A stretch of DNA of 64,000 nt from Eleusine coracana subsp. coracana. Its lineage: Eukaryota; Streptophyta; Magnoliopsida; Poales; Poaceae. Below, piece after piece: positions 10,824 through 23,639 of the stretch. How positions within the stretch are numbered: the stretch's first letter is position 1; every line of letters begins with the position of its first letter. The translations under genes and the position numbers were made by a program. The stretch is taken from assembly GCA_032690845.1 (NCBI GenBank), contig CM064433.1:43274658-43338657 (forward strand). The letters are read 5' to 3'. The notes beneath the pieces were generated by a model. That model was not told the origin of the DNA. It made no database searches and saw nothing but the letters and a program-made list of their open reading frames with translations.

Positions 10824-12263
10824 TTTAAATGTAAGATTAGTTTTGTCCCCTCATGAGCAGGCCTCGATTGGTTTCGTACGTAAGTGAGAGGCCGACCAAA
10901 TTTGAGCCCGCGCATAACAGAGGAGCAATAGCGGCGGTTGCACGCGACAGAGTCGGGGCACAAAGGATCATGGCGGTATACCTGGCCAACAAGCCGTGTT
11001 AGCCAGGATGGCACAAGCCCGACACAAGCTGGGCCATTTCCTTATGTGCTGGCACGACCCGTCTAGATAACTGGCTGGCCAAGCCCAAGCAAGGCATGAC
11101 TTGTTTTAAACGGAATGGGTCATGCCGACAAGCCTGAAGAACAACGGCATCTCCTTCATCGATGCAGGTATGGAAGCGCGAGGCAGCTACACGATGAGAA
11201 TGAGAGAGAGGCGAGGGCAGTGGCAGCATGATGTCGAGAGGAGGAGAAGGGGGTATTGTGGTGACAAAGCAAGCAGAGAGGAGAAGGATGGGATGGCGGC
11301 GATGACGTCGTGACACAGAGAGGAGACGACAATGCGATACACATGAGGACAAGAAATGGGCGGCAATGATGGCACGACGAACAGAGGAGGACAAGGGAAG
11401 GGCAACAGCGATGGCACGAGATAGAGAGGAGAGGGCATGCAAAAGGGCAGAAGGACGGGGTGATGCTAGGGTTTGACGGTCAGGCGGGTCCACTGGTGAT
11501 GGGTTGAGGCCGAGAGATAGAGGAATGGGGCCGAGCAAGCCGCCATTTACGTGGTCATAGTAGACCACGCCGGGCTAGCTACCGTGGGCTAAATTGGCCA
11601 TATGTCATGCCTTACCGGGATGCCTTAAACAAGTCATGCTCAAGCCGACATGACGCGATTGTGCATAGACCTATGCATGGCACATAATGGTTTGTCCATG
11701 CGTGGACTGGGTCAAATTGGTTGTGCTTCAGGCCAACCCATTTAGCATGGCCCACCTAGGTAGGTATACATGACAGCTAGTCACGAACGCGTTGTTCGCC
11801 ATTACAGAGTGGAGCAGTAGATACCCGATGCCGTCCGCACCCAAGTCACCCATCAACAGATTTAGGAGCTCGTCGAGGTAATCAATACAAGCAGCTCCGT
11901 CATGTTGGTCCTCGGCATGCTCGAGTCCACGATGATGATGTTCTCTTCAAGATCATTGGAGATGGGTTATCACCTATGCCCGAGCTCACCAGAGGAAGGG
12001 CATAAAAGGATGGGAGAGCGAGCAGCCCTTTTGCGCATGACATAGGAAGGAACACTAAGGCAAAGTCCCGTGGAGGCCCCTACTTAAGCCTCTACTTCAC
12101 TTTTTGCATGCCCATCTGAAAAAACTCTAGTGGAGTCCCTACTTGGGCTTCCATTTTACATACTCTCCCAAACTTGGGCCCAACTGATTTTTTTTCATTT
12201 TCTTTCCTTCTTTCTCCTCTCCCTCTCTAGTGTCAAAGATAGCAGCGCTGCCACCAACACCAC
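10824..12263. other. Anonymous intergenic DNA, possibly a degraded DNA transposon
   Basis: No gene is supported. Segments near 11000-11130 and 11570-11770 are rich in related words such as 'ggcatgacttg', 'gggtcatgccg', 'aagtcatgctcaagcc' and 'cggcacaa'-like variants, as in many non-autonomous hAT-type elements. Between them (about 11200-11450) is a degenerate minisatellite of roughly 50-60 bp built on 'gagaggaga', 'gatggcacga' and 'ggcggcgatga'. Open frames across it are by-products of this composition. Ends and target duplication were not found. Confidence 0.3.
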
Positions 12264-13924
12264 TGTAAGGACCGAAGGCGTAACGAGAGGGGGGGGGGGG
12301 TGAATCGGTAAGCCGAACACAAATCCGAATACTTCAATTTCATATCACTGGATCCTAGCAATCGTTGCAACCTCAACAATTCTAGTAGGCCAAGACCCTA
12401 CACATGCTAGTGTTCATGATGAGAGCAAATGTGAAAGCTAAACACATTAGCCTATGCAAGCCACAATTCAACCTAGTCACTAGAGCACACAACTGTGAAA
12501 TAGTAAAGAGAGAGTCAAGGAATGCTCATGATTTTTTCCCGAGGTCTCAGAAGGATGGCGTCTTCACCTAATCCTTGTTAGACCACTCCCGCCAGGGTGC
12601 CGGTCCCTCCCGCCATCAAGTGGAGTTCTCGCACACGAGCCCGCAATCACTCTCAGAGTGAGAACACGGTTGCGTCACCGCTACCACCAAGACACAAGCT
12701 TGCCTCCCTCGAGAACTTGCCGAACTCCCCAAGCCGACACGGGCGCTCACTAGCGATGCCCCTTTCACCGACGGGCTCAAACCGAGTACAAACGTGTGAC
12801 AACCTTCACAACCGATCACGATAGCCTCGATCACCGACACCTAACCGGTCTAGGTCTCACCATAGACCAAGAGTAACAATCCAGATCACACCCTAAGGAC
12901 ACCCTAGCCTTTGATGTGGATAGATGCTCAAGTTACTCTCACTATCACTCTTAAGATATCCAATATCCTCTCCGAGTGCTCTTCTCTTTTCCTCTTGGCT
13001 CTCACCAAATGCTCCAAGCTATTCCATTGGCCAAGAGAGGTTTCCAAGACCCCAGCAACGAAGTTATATAGGCTTCTAACCTCCAACTGGCTGTTGCTCC
13101 ATGAAATCACCTTTCTGGATGCACTGACCGGACTGTCCGGTCTCTGCCTGACCGGACCGTCCGGTCACTCCTGGAACGGCTCCCAGAGCTGTTGGCTTCT
13201 CTGTCCTGGGTGATCTCCATACTGATCGGACCATTCAGTCACTTCCTTCTCTCTCCATTCTAGAGAGCACCCATTTCTGCACCTCTTTGTCTCGAGCTAC
13301 CTCCATACAGACCGGACCGTCCGGTTTGTAGACCAGACCGTCTGGTCTCTACAGGTCTTTGCGCTGACAGACTTCCTGTAGACTGCTCTCTGATCTCTAA
13401 CTGACCGTACAGTCTGGTCACTCCTGACCGACCGTCCGGTCTCTCTATCCAGAAGCTGAAACTTCTCGTACTCGCTTGACTTCGTTTCCTGGCTTCTCCG
13501 AATAGCTCCTTGGCTTCTTCACTGTCACCTAATGCCTATGATTTCACTGAGCATCCACACACATCACCAACTAGTATAACCTAAGAAACATGACCTGAAC
13601 CCCCTTGATAGTCCGTTTTTTTCTATGGACTCAAAGTCCTAACAACTAGATAAGTGTTTCAAACACTTGCTCCATTGATTGTCCTTAGCCTTGATCCATC
13701 TCTATAAAACCTTAGACTCCATCAAGCTCGCAAGCCTCCATGCTTGTGGTCATTGTCATTCATTATCAAGGCAACCATTATCAATAGGATTTGTAGAGAG
13801 ATTATAGATGATATTTGTATAGATAACACTCGTGTAGATATTAGCCCACAATTTTATAGTTGTCATTAATCATCAAAATATTCATACCTCAGGGATCCAA
13901 TAATTATTGGTCATGAAGCTTACA
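12264..13924 (-). repeat. 3' LTR of SIRE-type copia (minus strand)
   Basis: On the minus strand it starts TGTAAGCTTCATG right after the polypurine tract and ends CCTTACA, giving TG...CA and about 1661 bp. Near its end is the C-run followed by TCTCG, comparable to 'cacccccccccctct' in the other SIRE-type LTR. About 13120-13450 holds a cluster of short palindromes with the core CGGAC.GTCCG. Confidence 0.7.
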
Positions 13925-14619
13925 ATCTCTCCCTTTTTGGTGATTGATGATAACCATTACTTAACATAAAATATCAAGGCTAAAAGCGCTACACTACGAT
14001 CGAGAGGAACCTCAAAAGCATAAGCAAGGAACAAACAAGGTCCTACTCAATCAAACATCATCAAGAGCTAAAAGGATAAAGAGAAAAAAAATCACACTCT
14101 AGATGATAATGCATGCATGTCATGTTAGGATATTAAGAAAAGCATAAGGACATGCAATGCAAGACATGAATGATGATATGCAGCAGGATAGTATAAAACA
14201 TGCAAGGAATAAAAAGTAAGCAATCATCATCATGGAATCATACACATGCAAACATGGTAATTAATGAAAGACAAGGCACTGCGTATAAAAAAATAAATCA
14301 AGTAAGATCATGACGAGTCAAACACAAGTGAATGAAAACCATGACTCATCAAAATCCACGAACATCAATAAATCCATCAAAATAAGATCCAAATGTATTT
14401 AACTCCCAAAACCTGTATACCATGTATACTCCCCCTAGATACAAGACTACTCTCGATCGTCACAGGATCACACTCCCTCTATCTTTATGCCTTCTCCCCA
14501 TTTGGCAACAAGCACCAAAAAGAGAGGGAAAACTACTGAGCGCTCGAGGTCATAGGAGGTGGTGGTGCAGCGACGTCCTCTACGGGCTCTGCTCTGGGCT
14601 GCTCCTGTGCTGGATCATG
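13925..14619 (-). other. Non-coding 3' internal region of the SIRE-type element
   Basis: Lies between the end of the post-pol ORF remnant and the polypurine tract. A/T-rich, with no ORF. The tract beside the LTR would prime plus-strand synthesis in an active element. Confidence 0.5.
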
Positions 14620-16922
14620 CTACTCTGTCTGAGCCTGTGTTACCACAGCATCGAGCTGCTCAAAGTATGTGAGATCCACTGGTGACTCAGACCCTCTGTC
14701 CTGTCTTGTTGGTGGGACTATGGATGTCTCCTCAGCAACTGTCGCCTGAAGAAGAGCAAGGTCATCCACATCCTCCTGAGTGAAGCCTCTTCGGACAAGA
14801 TCCTTTGCTACCTGTGATCTAACGAGTGTAGAGTCTGTAGAAAAAGAAGGTAGAGCTGTAGCTGACTCTAGGGCTGTATGTGGGTCTGCTCGAGTAGTGT
14901 GCACTATATTTGAGAACAAACTCCTGACTGGTGGCTGCTGCTGGGAGGTGGAGGGCACTGCCATCTGCGAAGCTGTAGACTGAGCTGGTGTAGTGAACAA
15001 CGCAGAGACTCAGAAGGCTGATACAGGGGAGAACTGTGTAACTTGTGAGAAGGTCTGTCCTGCTCCCCCTGTCTGTAACGCCCCTGAGTGTGATGACGAA
15101 CCACTGGACTGGGCTGTCATCATGGCAGTGAAGGGCCCTGGCTGTGTCTGGAGCTACTGAAACTGTGGAAGCGTAGGAACTCCTGCCTGCTGGCTAGACT
15201 ATCCTCTAGTAAGCTCTGCCATCTAGGTCATCAGTGTTGTCATCAGCATCATCTGTTGTCTCTGAAGCTCTGCCTATCCCCTGATTACCTCCATAATCTG
15301 ACGCATATCCTCAGCTGAGCTTTGGATGAAGTCACCCAGGCGTCCTGCAAGTGCTTCTATAGTGGCGGCATAATCTGTCTCTAAAACTGTTGCCGGCTGA
15401 GGTGGTGCTCCTGTACTCACTGACTCAGGAATCGCCGTCTCTGAATGAGACTCCTGCTTGTAATTGACTGGCGGCGACTCCTACTCATCTGTCTGCTGGC
15501 TGGAGATAGACTGTGATCCCCTAGAGACTCGAGGTGCGTAGCTGGTGGTCACCTTAGGGAAAGCGTCGTACTGCTCCTCTGTCACTAGTCCAAGCCTCCT
15601 CTGAAGATAGCAAATATATGGACCAAAGACTAAGTGACGTCCTCCAACCCTCTCAAAGATAACCTCCTCCATCTCAGCTATCTTCAAGTCTACCAAGGCG
15701 AACTGTTTTCTCCTCAACAATGCTGCTACTGCCCACTGGTGCAGAAGTGTGAACTCCTCTCTGTACCTAGACCGTGGAATGATAGTCCTTGTGACTATCG
15801 CCCTAACCACCTTCGCCTCTGCTGTGAGCCTAGCAGGGCGTCTGTCAAAGCCTGGAGTGTACGGTGGTAGAAAGGCCACTGACACCATGTCGTCCGGAGG
15901 CAGGATCCCTCCCTGTGGTCTGCGGGGCGGAGCGAAGGTCGTGTAAGCACTCCTGTACAACTGTAGATCTAAATCTAGGTGCAGCTATGAGGTCCTCCCT
16001 GGTCAAGCGTTGGGGCTCTCCTCTGTGCATGAACCAGATCTCAGAGCGATCTCTGGCCACCCATAGTGAAGCGTAGAACTTCATCACCATATCCTCCCAG
16101 TATCTATAGGGGCTGGTGACTAAGCCTGCAAGTCTGGGTAAGTAGGTGAAATACTGCTCTATGTCCGTGCATGTGGCTCTTCTCATAGCTTGGTAGGTGG
16201 TGTACTGCTGGGGCACGAATAGTCCAGACTTGCCCTTCCTGGTAAGATAGCGTCTCAATTCCTCACCAATCCTCCTCTGAAGACCAGCCCAGTATCTCTC
16301 CTCCAGCAGGGTCCCTGGGAATTGGAACCCACTGCTCAAAAGAGACAAGGCGACCCACCTTAAGATCCCGAGAGGGAACCTTAAGGATGTCTCCCTCTCC
16401 TGCTGCGTCCATAAGTCTTTGCAGCCTTCTGGTGCACACGACACACGTGCGGTGCGGGTCTCCTGCCCGATGAGCTGACTACTGTGGTGGCTGCTCAGGC
16501 TCCTCCTCAAACTCCTCAGACTCGGACTCTGACTTAGAGTCGTTGTCCTCCTTTGACTCCTCCTGCTGCCTGAAGGATCCCTTCTCTGCAGGTCTCGACG
16601 ACCTCCCCTAACGAGAAGTCGGAGTACCCTACAACCAAACTGGTGGCACAACCCCTGTGGCCAAAGCTGGTGTCCTCCTCCTGGTACTCCTCCTCAAACT
16701 CTGGGTGTCATCAGTCTGCTCTATGACCAAACATGTCCCTAGAGTCCTGCGGGATGTCTCCATAGCCTTCAAGTGTCTGGCAATCCGTCTGGCACTCTCT
16801 GACTCTAGGTCCAGTCTGGTCCTCTTCTTACCTCTGGGCTTCTCTATCACCTTGCCCTTTCCCTTGTCCTGATCACCTGCTCCTGCCCTATATAAATCTA
16901 CAACCAAAGCACCGCTAGGCAA
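14620..16922 (-). pseudogene. Post-pol extra ORF of SIRE-type copia, broken
   Basis: SIRE/Maximus elements carry an additional ORF downstream of pol. Here its pieces lie in more than one frame: a basic N-terminal part (about 16922-16629), a central part with a 'MKFYASLW...IWFMHRGEP' block (about 16250-15960), a middle part (15960-15481) and a C-terminal Gln/Thr/Ser-rich part (15000-14620). The motif 'FYA(T/S)' followed by 'F(M/..)..G' is typical of this ORF in maize and sorghum relatives. Several stops and frame changes separate the blocks, so no intact protein is expected. Its role in the element is unknown. Confidence 0.55.
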
Positions 16923-17520
16923 GAATACACAATAGAAATCCTAGCATTGAGATGAAGGACATGATGACTAGATAAATAAACAATGAGACAATAATGATCA
17001 TCGACTATAAGTGGCTGGTATGAATCATCTAGTATATAGTCAAATAATAGGCAATTGATCTAACTATGATTTTTTAATTAAAAAAAGAAAATAAAAAATG
17101 AATGGACCATTTTGCCCCTGACCAACTTCTCTCTTAGCCTGCACGCAACATGAGCCCGATTGAAGCCTCCTGCTTCCTCTCTCTCTGCGCATCAGCTCCC
17201 AACAATCAAACCTAACCCAAGGTGTCACTCGGGTGTGGCAGTGAGCTAGGCGAGCGGGCAGGCCACGCGCGTAGGCGAGGGCACGCACTGCTGTGGCTCG
17301 CTTGTGGCGGCCCTGGGTTGCGACGGCTAGGCCGCACATGAAAGCGATTGCACGCGCAGGTGCACCTCGCTCACGGTGACTCTGAGGTGCAGCACCAACA
17401 CTCCTTGTTGTCATGCCCGCGCGAGCTCTAAAGGGAGCTCAAGGGGCAGGCGGTGTTCCGAAGGAAGCTTCGGCAACAGCCAAAACAGCGGAGGCGGGAG
17501 CAGCCACGACGGGTGGCGGT
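16923..17520. other. Unassigned sequence between two retroelement relics
   Basis: Nothing recognisable. 17070-17100 is A-rich and 17220-17560 is GC-rich with weak antisense ORFs. Confidence 0.4.
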
Positions 17521-18304
17521 GGTGTGCGTTCCTGACCAAGACCATGGGCCCGCGGCGGACATAACAGCCATGACAGCTAAGCACCTTCTGACGATTGGAA
17601 GATTTTGATGCTCTGTTGCACAAGGATGAAATTATCGTGGATGCACACCTTCCACGAATGAACACACTTTGATTGGTAGATATCATGGAGTTCAATCTTT
17701 TAGCCAACTCATTAGCTAAAATTTTAGTTATCAGCTTTGTGAAGCTGTGAACTGTGAACGAGGCTGATCAGTCGCTAACCAGATGGAAGCAATGCCTCTG
17801 CCTTCTTGGGAATTAGTGTGAGATAGGCTGAGTCCAGAAGCTCTAGCTTTCGTGCATCACCTTGCTGCAAGGTGATTATTACAGCCATAAAATCTGAATT
17901 TATTATGGGCCAACAAGCCATATAAAAACGCCCTGTATATCCATCCAGACCAGACGCTCGGTCAGCTGGAAGCAACTTGATAGTATCCCAAACTTCATCA
18001 TCTGCGATAGGACTATCCAGCCCCGATAAATCCGTGCCTGCCCTATGAAAGTACTGCAAGTGTAAGCTGGAATCCTGAGGTAGTGCAGTGTCTAAGTAAA
18101 CCTTCATAATATTCAAGCATGATTCGTTTGCTTATCTTCTTGTGAAGTGGCCAGAGACTCCCGACATGAGCTTTGGTATGTAGTTTTTCTTTTTACAGAA
18201 AGCTGTCTGCTTGTGAAAGAATGAAGTGTCACCATCTTAGAGATGGCGGACCTGAGATCTGAGCAATTGTTCTTTCTAGCGAGGCAAGGATGAGACAATG
18301 TCAT
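17521..18304 (-). pseudogene. LINE (non-LTR retrotransposon) reverse transcriptase fragment
   Basis: On the minus strand the blocks appear in RT order but in broken frames. First comes a block near 18300-18120 upstream of the palm domain. Next (18116-17775) comes 'HRAGTDLSGLDSPI..DEVW..IK.LP.DRASGLDG.TGRFY...W', the plant LINE motif P..ka.GpDGf...F. Then (about 17707-17600) comes 'LANRL..MIS.NQSVFIRGR', the conserved RT block 1-2 region. The YADD region and ends are absent. Plant LINEs copy themselves through endonuclease-primed reverse transcription. This copy is dead. Confidence 0.75.
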
Positions 18305-18634
18305 TTTAGCAGTCAGTAACCTTATTGTGACGTATGCATCCGAGCTCCCATAATATACACTCCACCTCTAACAAAAGAAAGGTACACGACAATTATCTAA
18401 CAAAAAAAACACACAATAAGTGAAACTACCAAAGGCTGCTCTAATGCGCCCTGCCTTAACCAACATTCCACAAGACAGATGTAGCGCTTCAGTAGTGTAC
18501 TAGTGCATTCTTAATACAGGCATAAAACAACAATGTGCAAAAGAAAAAATAAATGCAAAGCAGGGAATTGTCTTTCCACCCTCCAACTCCGCCGAAATAG
18601 AGAACACGCAAATCAAATGAATCAAACACTATGC
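18305..18634. other. 3' flank of the minus-strand DUF3615 gene
   Basis: A/T-rich, with no ORF or RNA gene seen. It is downstream of the minus-strand gene's stop codon. Confidence 0.4.
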
Positions 18635-21600
18635 TCAACGGTCTCCAGCTTCATCATCATCGATATACCAGAAATTAGGTATGGGAGCGTCAGGCAAGCC
18701 CGTCTCAAAGCCACCGGTGACAGGATGCCTCAAGTCCTCCACCCCTTGATTCTGGCAAGCATAGCAGTGACCTGGACAAGCCAACAAATTTTACGAGACA
18801 ATTAGACACATTCTGACATTCATATATGTATCCATACTTTATTAATCACGAAAGAAATATTACCATTTTCATTTGGCTCCAAAGGACAACAAAAATAGGA
18901 CTTTGTACCAAATATTTCCTTTACTTCGCCAAAGCACAACTCCTCAGTCCATTCAACAGCAGTTGGCATTTTCATCCTAATTTTAAAATTATAGTGATGA
19001 AATACCTTCATGTAGTTCTCCACATTAAAACATTGATGACAAAGTTCATCAAGCTCAAAGACAACCCCCTAACAGAATATAAACACAAGAGTAAGTAACA
19101 TCGTGCAAAAGCTTTACTATTTGAACCATACAGACATACAAACAAAAAGATAAAAACAAAAAGAGAACAACCCATTCCAAAAGAGAACATTCCAAAAATT
19201 GGTAAATGTTGCATCTCAGTAATAACTATACAATGACAAGGAATTGAGTAAATTACAGCAAAGGTACAATGGTTGTAAGTTTGTAAACAATTAATGTCAT
19301 TGCGCCTGAAATATTTCACTTCTGCTTCTCACAAGCATTATCAAAATGTGTATTTGAAAATAACTCTGCATGTCTATAGCACTAGCTAATCTACAAATTT
19401 ATGAGTTTTCAGAAGTAGAATCTCTTGTGAAATTGCAAATTGAACATAAGGGGCATAAAATATATCAACGCTTACTGGTTATGAAAAATAAAACCTCTGC
19501 ATTAAGTGCTACCTTATCGCTATACTATCTTGAGAATGAGGCGCTGAGGCAGAATCTTCTTGTTGTGCCTGAAGTAATGGTGCTTCCTGATCAACAAGAA
19601 AAGGGTCCCTTGGGGGCTCTATACCCTTTTTAGCAGCTAGGGCAGTAAGTGCGGCGTGCTCAACAGCCCGAATGCTATCAAAAGCTTCCTCAAGGCTTAC
19701 AGGAGGATGTTTATCAGAATATTCCTTCATCTCACGTATGAATTCCTCTGAGCTGAAGAAAAGCAGAAAAATATAAGGTTAAAAGCAACCACTATACCAC
19801 ATCCTAAAAGGAGATTTACCAAAATGTTAAGTATGTTAACGTAAACTATAAAGGTCTTGAATGGTAAAACTGGGTAAGTGGAATGATTCTTGCACACACA
19901 TTTGGAAAAAGGAGCACGAGTGCTATAACTGAAGTAACAAACAGCAAAAATGCCCCATGCTGACTTCACCTTCATATGTGACACTAGCTGTAGTACGTCT
20001 ATAATATAGTAAAATGTGCCACTTGGTATCCTACATGCCAGTAGTATTTTACTTACAAATACCATTCAGTCTACCACTCAGAATGATGATAAGTTATTTA
20101 GTTTCTTTACATTTTGTGGTGCTGCACTACTCAGATTCTAATATGTTCTTTATGTTTTTTCGTCCACGTGTGTACAATGAAAATTCTAATGTGTAAACAG
20201 GGCTTTTAGCTATTTTTAATGTATTTATTAAGGTTTTTAGCACCGAACAAAGTACAAGTGAGAATTAAAAAAACTATTGCAACTATACATACTCCACATG
20301 TGAATCTGGCCTGCGCATTGCCTCATATGGTACAGTAGGAAAAAATCGGTCACCGAGCGACTCCAGCATTGATTTTGTCAGAACTATCGGGCTGATTGAA
20401 CGCCCAACATCTCCAGGCCTATAAAGGTGGGAACAGCTGCAAAGGTGGAAAGACGATTAGGTGGAGTTACTAGCATCGACAAGCTATCTTGTAATACAAT
20501 TTTCCTATCATATGCTACGTCTCCTTGAAGAAAGTGTAAGTGATGTTTGCTCACTTGATTTTTTAATGCTTTAAAATACAAGTCATTGGTTTCACCTGTC
20601 AAAACCATGTAACTTCTGATTCCGTGCAGTTGAACTAACCACATATTGATATGCTTTTTTATATTATTTAAATCCATGGTCTATATGTAATAGCTCAGTC
20701 TTTGAAGCTTCTAGCTACTATCTCAAGTAACAAGTATTTGCAGAGGTAAATGAACAGAAATATTGCACATAATATCAGTGGACATTAACAAACTGAAATA
20801 GTAGACGTACGCATCATCATCATCAGTAGTCTCTTCATCAGATATTTGAGGGGTCAGAGGTGGTGGATCACTCAATGACAGCGCCTCATCAAGTGTTGGC
20901 AAATCTGTAACTGCAACACCAAGCTCACTGGTGCTCACCTCGCTTGGATGGTCCTGGGTCCTGATCAAAGCATAATTGAAAGGAAAGGGAAGTTGGTAGT
21001 CAGTGCAAAGATCATCCAAAAGAAAGACACCATGAATTTGTTACAGAAATAGGCACAAGGAAAAAGAGAAATAATAAAAGGCAACACTTACTGTAATGGT
21101 GTGTGCTTGCGTCGTGGCCTCCTTGGGCGACTTGAATAGAGAGCACTCTGCCGGATACGAGTTCCAGTTACAGACCCTTCAGCTCCAGGATGACTGCAAG
21201 GGTTGGAATAAACACATTTGTGTAGATTTACATACAACAATCTGTTATATTGTTCTCTTAGGACAAACGGCACAAAGTGTCATTCGTTCAACTTCTTATG
21301 AAATGTTAAAAGATAAGAAATTATAATTTGCAGGCTCTGGAAAGAAGAAAGGTATATCCCACAAAATACTTAAAGAAAGCAAGAAGAAAACAAAGAACAG
21401 AGGAACCTTGGTTTCAGCATCAGGATGACTGTGAAGATTGGAATCAGCACACAAGCTTGACTTCATCAACAATAATATACTAATATCATGTTACTTGTTG
21501 AGGTGGAACGCAAGGCATTGTTTTTGACAACATTAAATTTTGAGGGGAGGCAAAAGATTTGCAGCAGAACGCTTCATAAAACAGAGAAGCATTTTATGAC

Positions 21601-22318
21601 CAAAAGAAAGATTACAAGAAGCAGCAGTTCCGAGTCCTAGACCACATGAATCGTTGAATTAGAGAGCTCAAAATGGCTCTCAAAGTAGAAATAATACTCT
21701 ACGCAATCCGCTCATTAGCAAAAAGGCGAAGTCGAGCCTTAAGTTCAAACATTAGAACCTAGGAAGGGGTGTCACGATTCAGGGGGAAAAATGTCTACTT
21801 TCACCACTGTCCTTTCTAATTTCAACATGGGCCACCGAATTTAAGTGTTGTAACGGCAAGAAATTCTGCCTGTTCCTCGGCAGAACAAGAGGAATGAGGA
21901 TCACCAAACCGGCACAGATAGAGCCTAGGGCTGCGGAGATGGGGGAAGATGAAAAGAACACTCACTCGGAGGGAGGTGCAGCGGAGGAGGATGCCTGCAA
22001 GGGTGTTTCGGATGACCGGAGACGGTGGCCGAGCTCACGGAGCATCTCGAGAAGGTAGTGTCCGTCGCCGCCGCGGATTATCTCCTCACTCAGGTACTGG
22101 CACTCACGGCGTATTTCCAGCATGAGTTCTCTACGTCGAAGGCCAGCAGCGCGGTTGGGATCGACACCGTCGTCCACGCCGGGCCGGCCGGAGGCGGCGG
22201 CGCGTGTGCCCCGTCGATCCCTCCGCTTAGGGTTACCGGCGGCGGGCCGGCGAGAGGTGGCGCCCCGTCGATCCCCCCGCTTAGGGTTACCGGCGTTGGG
22301 AGAGTCACCGGTGTCCAT
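18635..22318 (-). pseudogene. DUF3615-domain gene, minus-strand paralogue, exon 7 missing
   Basis: Paralogue of the plus-strand gene at 53645-58746. Exons recognised on the minus strand: 22318-21966 (ATG start), 21193-21092, 20960-20811, 20436-20293, 19752-19513, 19068-18864 and 18771-18635 (stop). Each has GT-AG borders. The C-terminal pair encodes the DUF3615 region: 'FHHYNFK', 'YFCCPLEPNENG' and 'CYACQNQG.EDLRHP'. The function of DUF3615 is unknown, and the family is common in grasses. The counterpart of the partner's exon 3 is not present as a separate exon. I could not find the counterpart of exon 7 (phase 2 to 0), so joining 19513 to 19068 shifts the frame. It is therefore probably a pseudogene, or it uses an exon I missed. 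The 240-nt exon at 19752-19513 keeps 'EHAALTALAA' and 'PPRDPFLV'. Confidence 0.6.
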
Positions 22319-22760
22319 GGCCGGCGGGCAGCGGCTCGCGTGCTCTGCTCCCTCGACGCCTCCGGTGGAGCTGCGGCTACTCCCTCCCTTTTTCGATGGC
22401 TCACGAGCTCGTTTGGTGGCTGAGTGAAGAGTGAAGATCGATAAAACGGCTTCCCACGTTTACGTTTGTATATGTATATGTATAAAATTCTCACTCTGCA
22501 CTCATGGGACCCATGAGAGCAATGGTTCAAAAAAAATTTCAACATTGAAGCTCCAACACTAAAGACCATGGTTTATATAACTGGGAATAACGGTTATTTC
22601 GGTTAATTAAAAAATCGGTTCTGGTTAGTCATACTAATTGACCGGTTAGTCGGAGAAAACCGACTCTGATATTATAGTAATTTTTTAGTTAACCAGTTGA
22701 TTTCTTCGGTTAATCGATTGATTTTTCACCGAGTCTAACCGACAGGACTCCGTTGGTCGT
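22319..22760 (-). promoter_or_regulatory. 5' region of the minus-strand DUF3615 gene (one repeat unit)
   Basis: Homologous on the minus strand to the ~0.47 kb unit repeated at 52.6-53.5 kb. It has 'ccaccaaacgagctcgtgagcc' words near the start, 'tataaaattctcac'-type sequence, a 'gttatataaaccatgg' block, then an AT-rich stretch of 'aaccg'/'cggtta' motifs forming partial dyads. Position immediately upstream of the ATG suggests promoter and 5' UTR. No experimental element is assigned. Confidence 0.45.
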
Positions 22761-23639
22761 TCTTGATCTCTCTTTTTTTTTTTTTCTTCCTTGGGCCTTG
22801 GACGCGTATATATTGATGAGGGCAAGTTGAAACAAGCTCCGATCCGGTTTCAACCGTCTATGTGTCCGAATACTTTTCTATTAGTGTCCCTCCCTCTTCT
22901 CTACGAAATCCTGGAGGAATAATCACGCACAGCTTCAGCCTTTTGAATAGCCGATCACGCGACAGATCAACCACACCTCCACGTCCTGCCGTCTCACCTC
23001 CTGCCCGTGCTCCACAACATTCTTTCTTTTTTTTGCGAGGAAGCTTCACAATATTCTGTGCTTTAGATTTTCAAATTCGAAGAATGCTAATAGTGGTCGT
23101 CTATTTTTATTTTTTTCTCTCTAATACCCATCTCTCTCTCTCTCTCTGGTACACCCAAATTGTTACCTCTTCCTAATTCTAGTGACTAGAGATAAAACGT
23201 CAATTGAATCCAATATATCAATTCTTAATGGGCATTTTATTTTTATTTACATAATTTTAATGACACGTCATTGGAGTTATGAAGAGAAAGAGAGAGAGAG
23301 AGAGAGAGAGGAGAAGAGTTTCATCTAAAAGAAACTAGATCTACATGTATTAGATGAATTAAAATTCATTTGCCTATTGCATTAAAGCAAAGGAATTTCA
23401 ATTCATCTAATACGATCAATAAAACTACATAGAACTAAGTTTTGTGAAACACCAAAAATAAAACTATGCATTGTAACCCTTGTTTCATTTGTGATTTCAA
23501 ATCACGATAAATGACATGGCCCTCTTGAAACAACAAAAAGAACGCTCTATTGGGACAAGCCACAAGCCTTACAAAAGTTAAGATCACTAAGATGTAACAC
23601 TATATCGGAAACCCAACTAATAAATAGCTTCTATTCATT
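22761..23639. other. Intergenic DNA with microsatellites and a dispersed repeat
   Basis: 22786-22885 resembles both arms of the fold-back repeat at 51450-51712 through the words 'cttgggcctt', 'tccgatccggtttcaacc' and 'tgtccgaatact'. There is a short (CT)n near 23131-23148 and a (GA)n at 23290-23311. No gene is seen. Confidence 0.5.

Larger units (their letters stand above)
12264..16930 (-). mobile_element. 3' half of a SIRE/Maximus-type Ty1/copia element, truncated
   Basis: Read on the minus strand it contains a remnant of the post-pol ORF, a purine-rich tract (AAAAAGGGAGAGA) and a complete 3' LTR, with no gag or pol. The order and the purine tract match the second, more complete SIRE-type element at 33-42 kb, whose tract is AAAAAGAGGGAGA. 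The 5' part is missing, and sequence after about 16930 is unrelated. With one LTR left, no target duplication can be checked. Confidence 0.7.

Noticed and set aside
10999..11568. 189-codon minus-strand ORF
   Set aside because: Lies in a degenerate minisatellite and transposon-like region. Ser/Pro/Leu-rich without a recognisable domain.
22090..22569. 159-codon minus-strand ORF overlapping DUF3615 exon 1, also found in the plus copy
   Set aside because: An alternative frame of the same identical exon. Its conservation simply follows from nucleotide identity.
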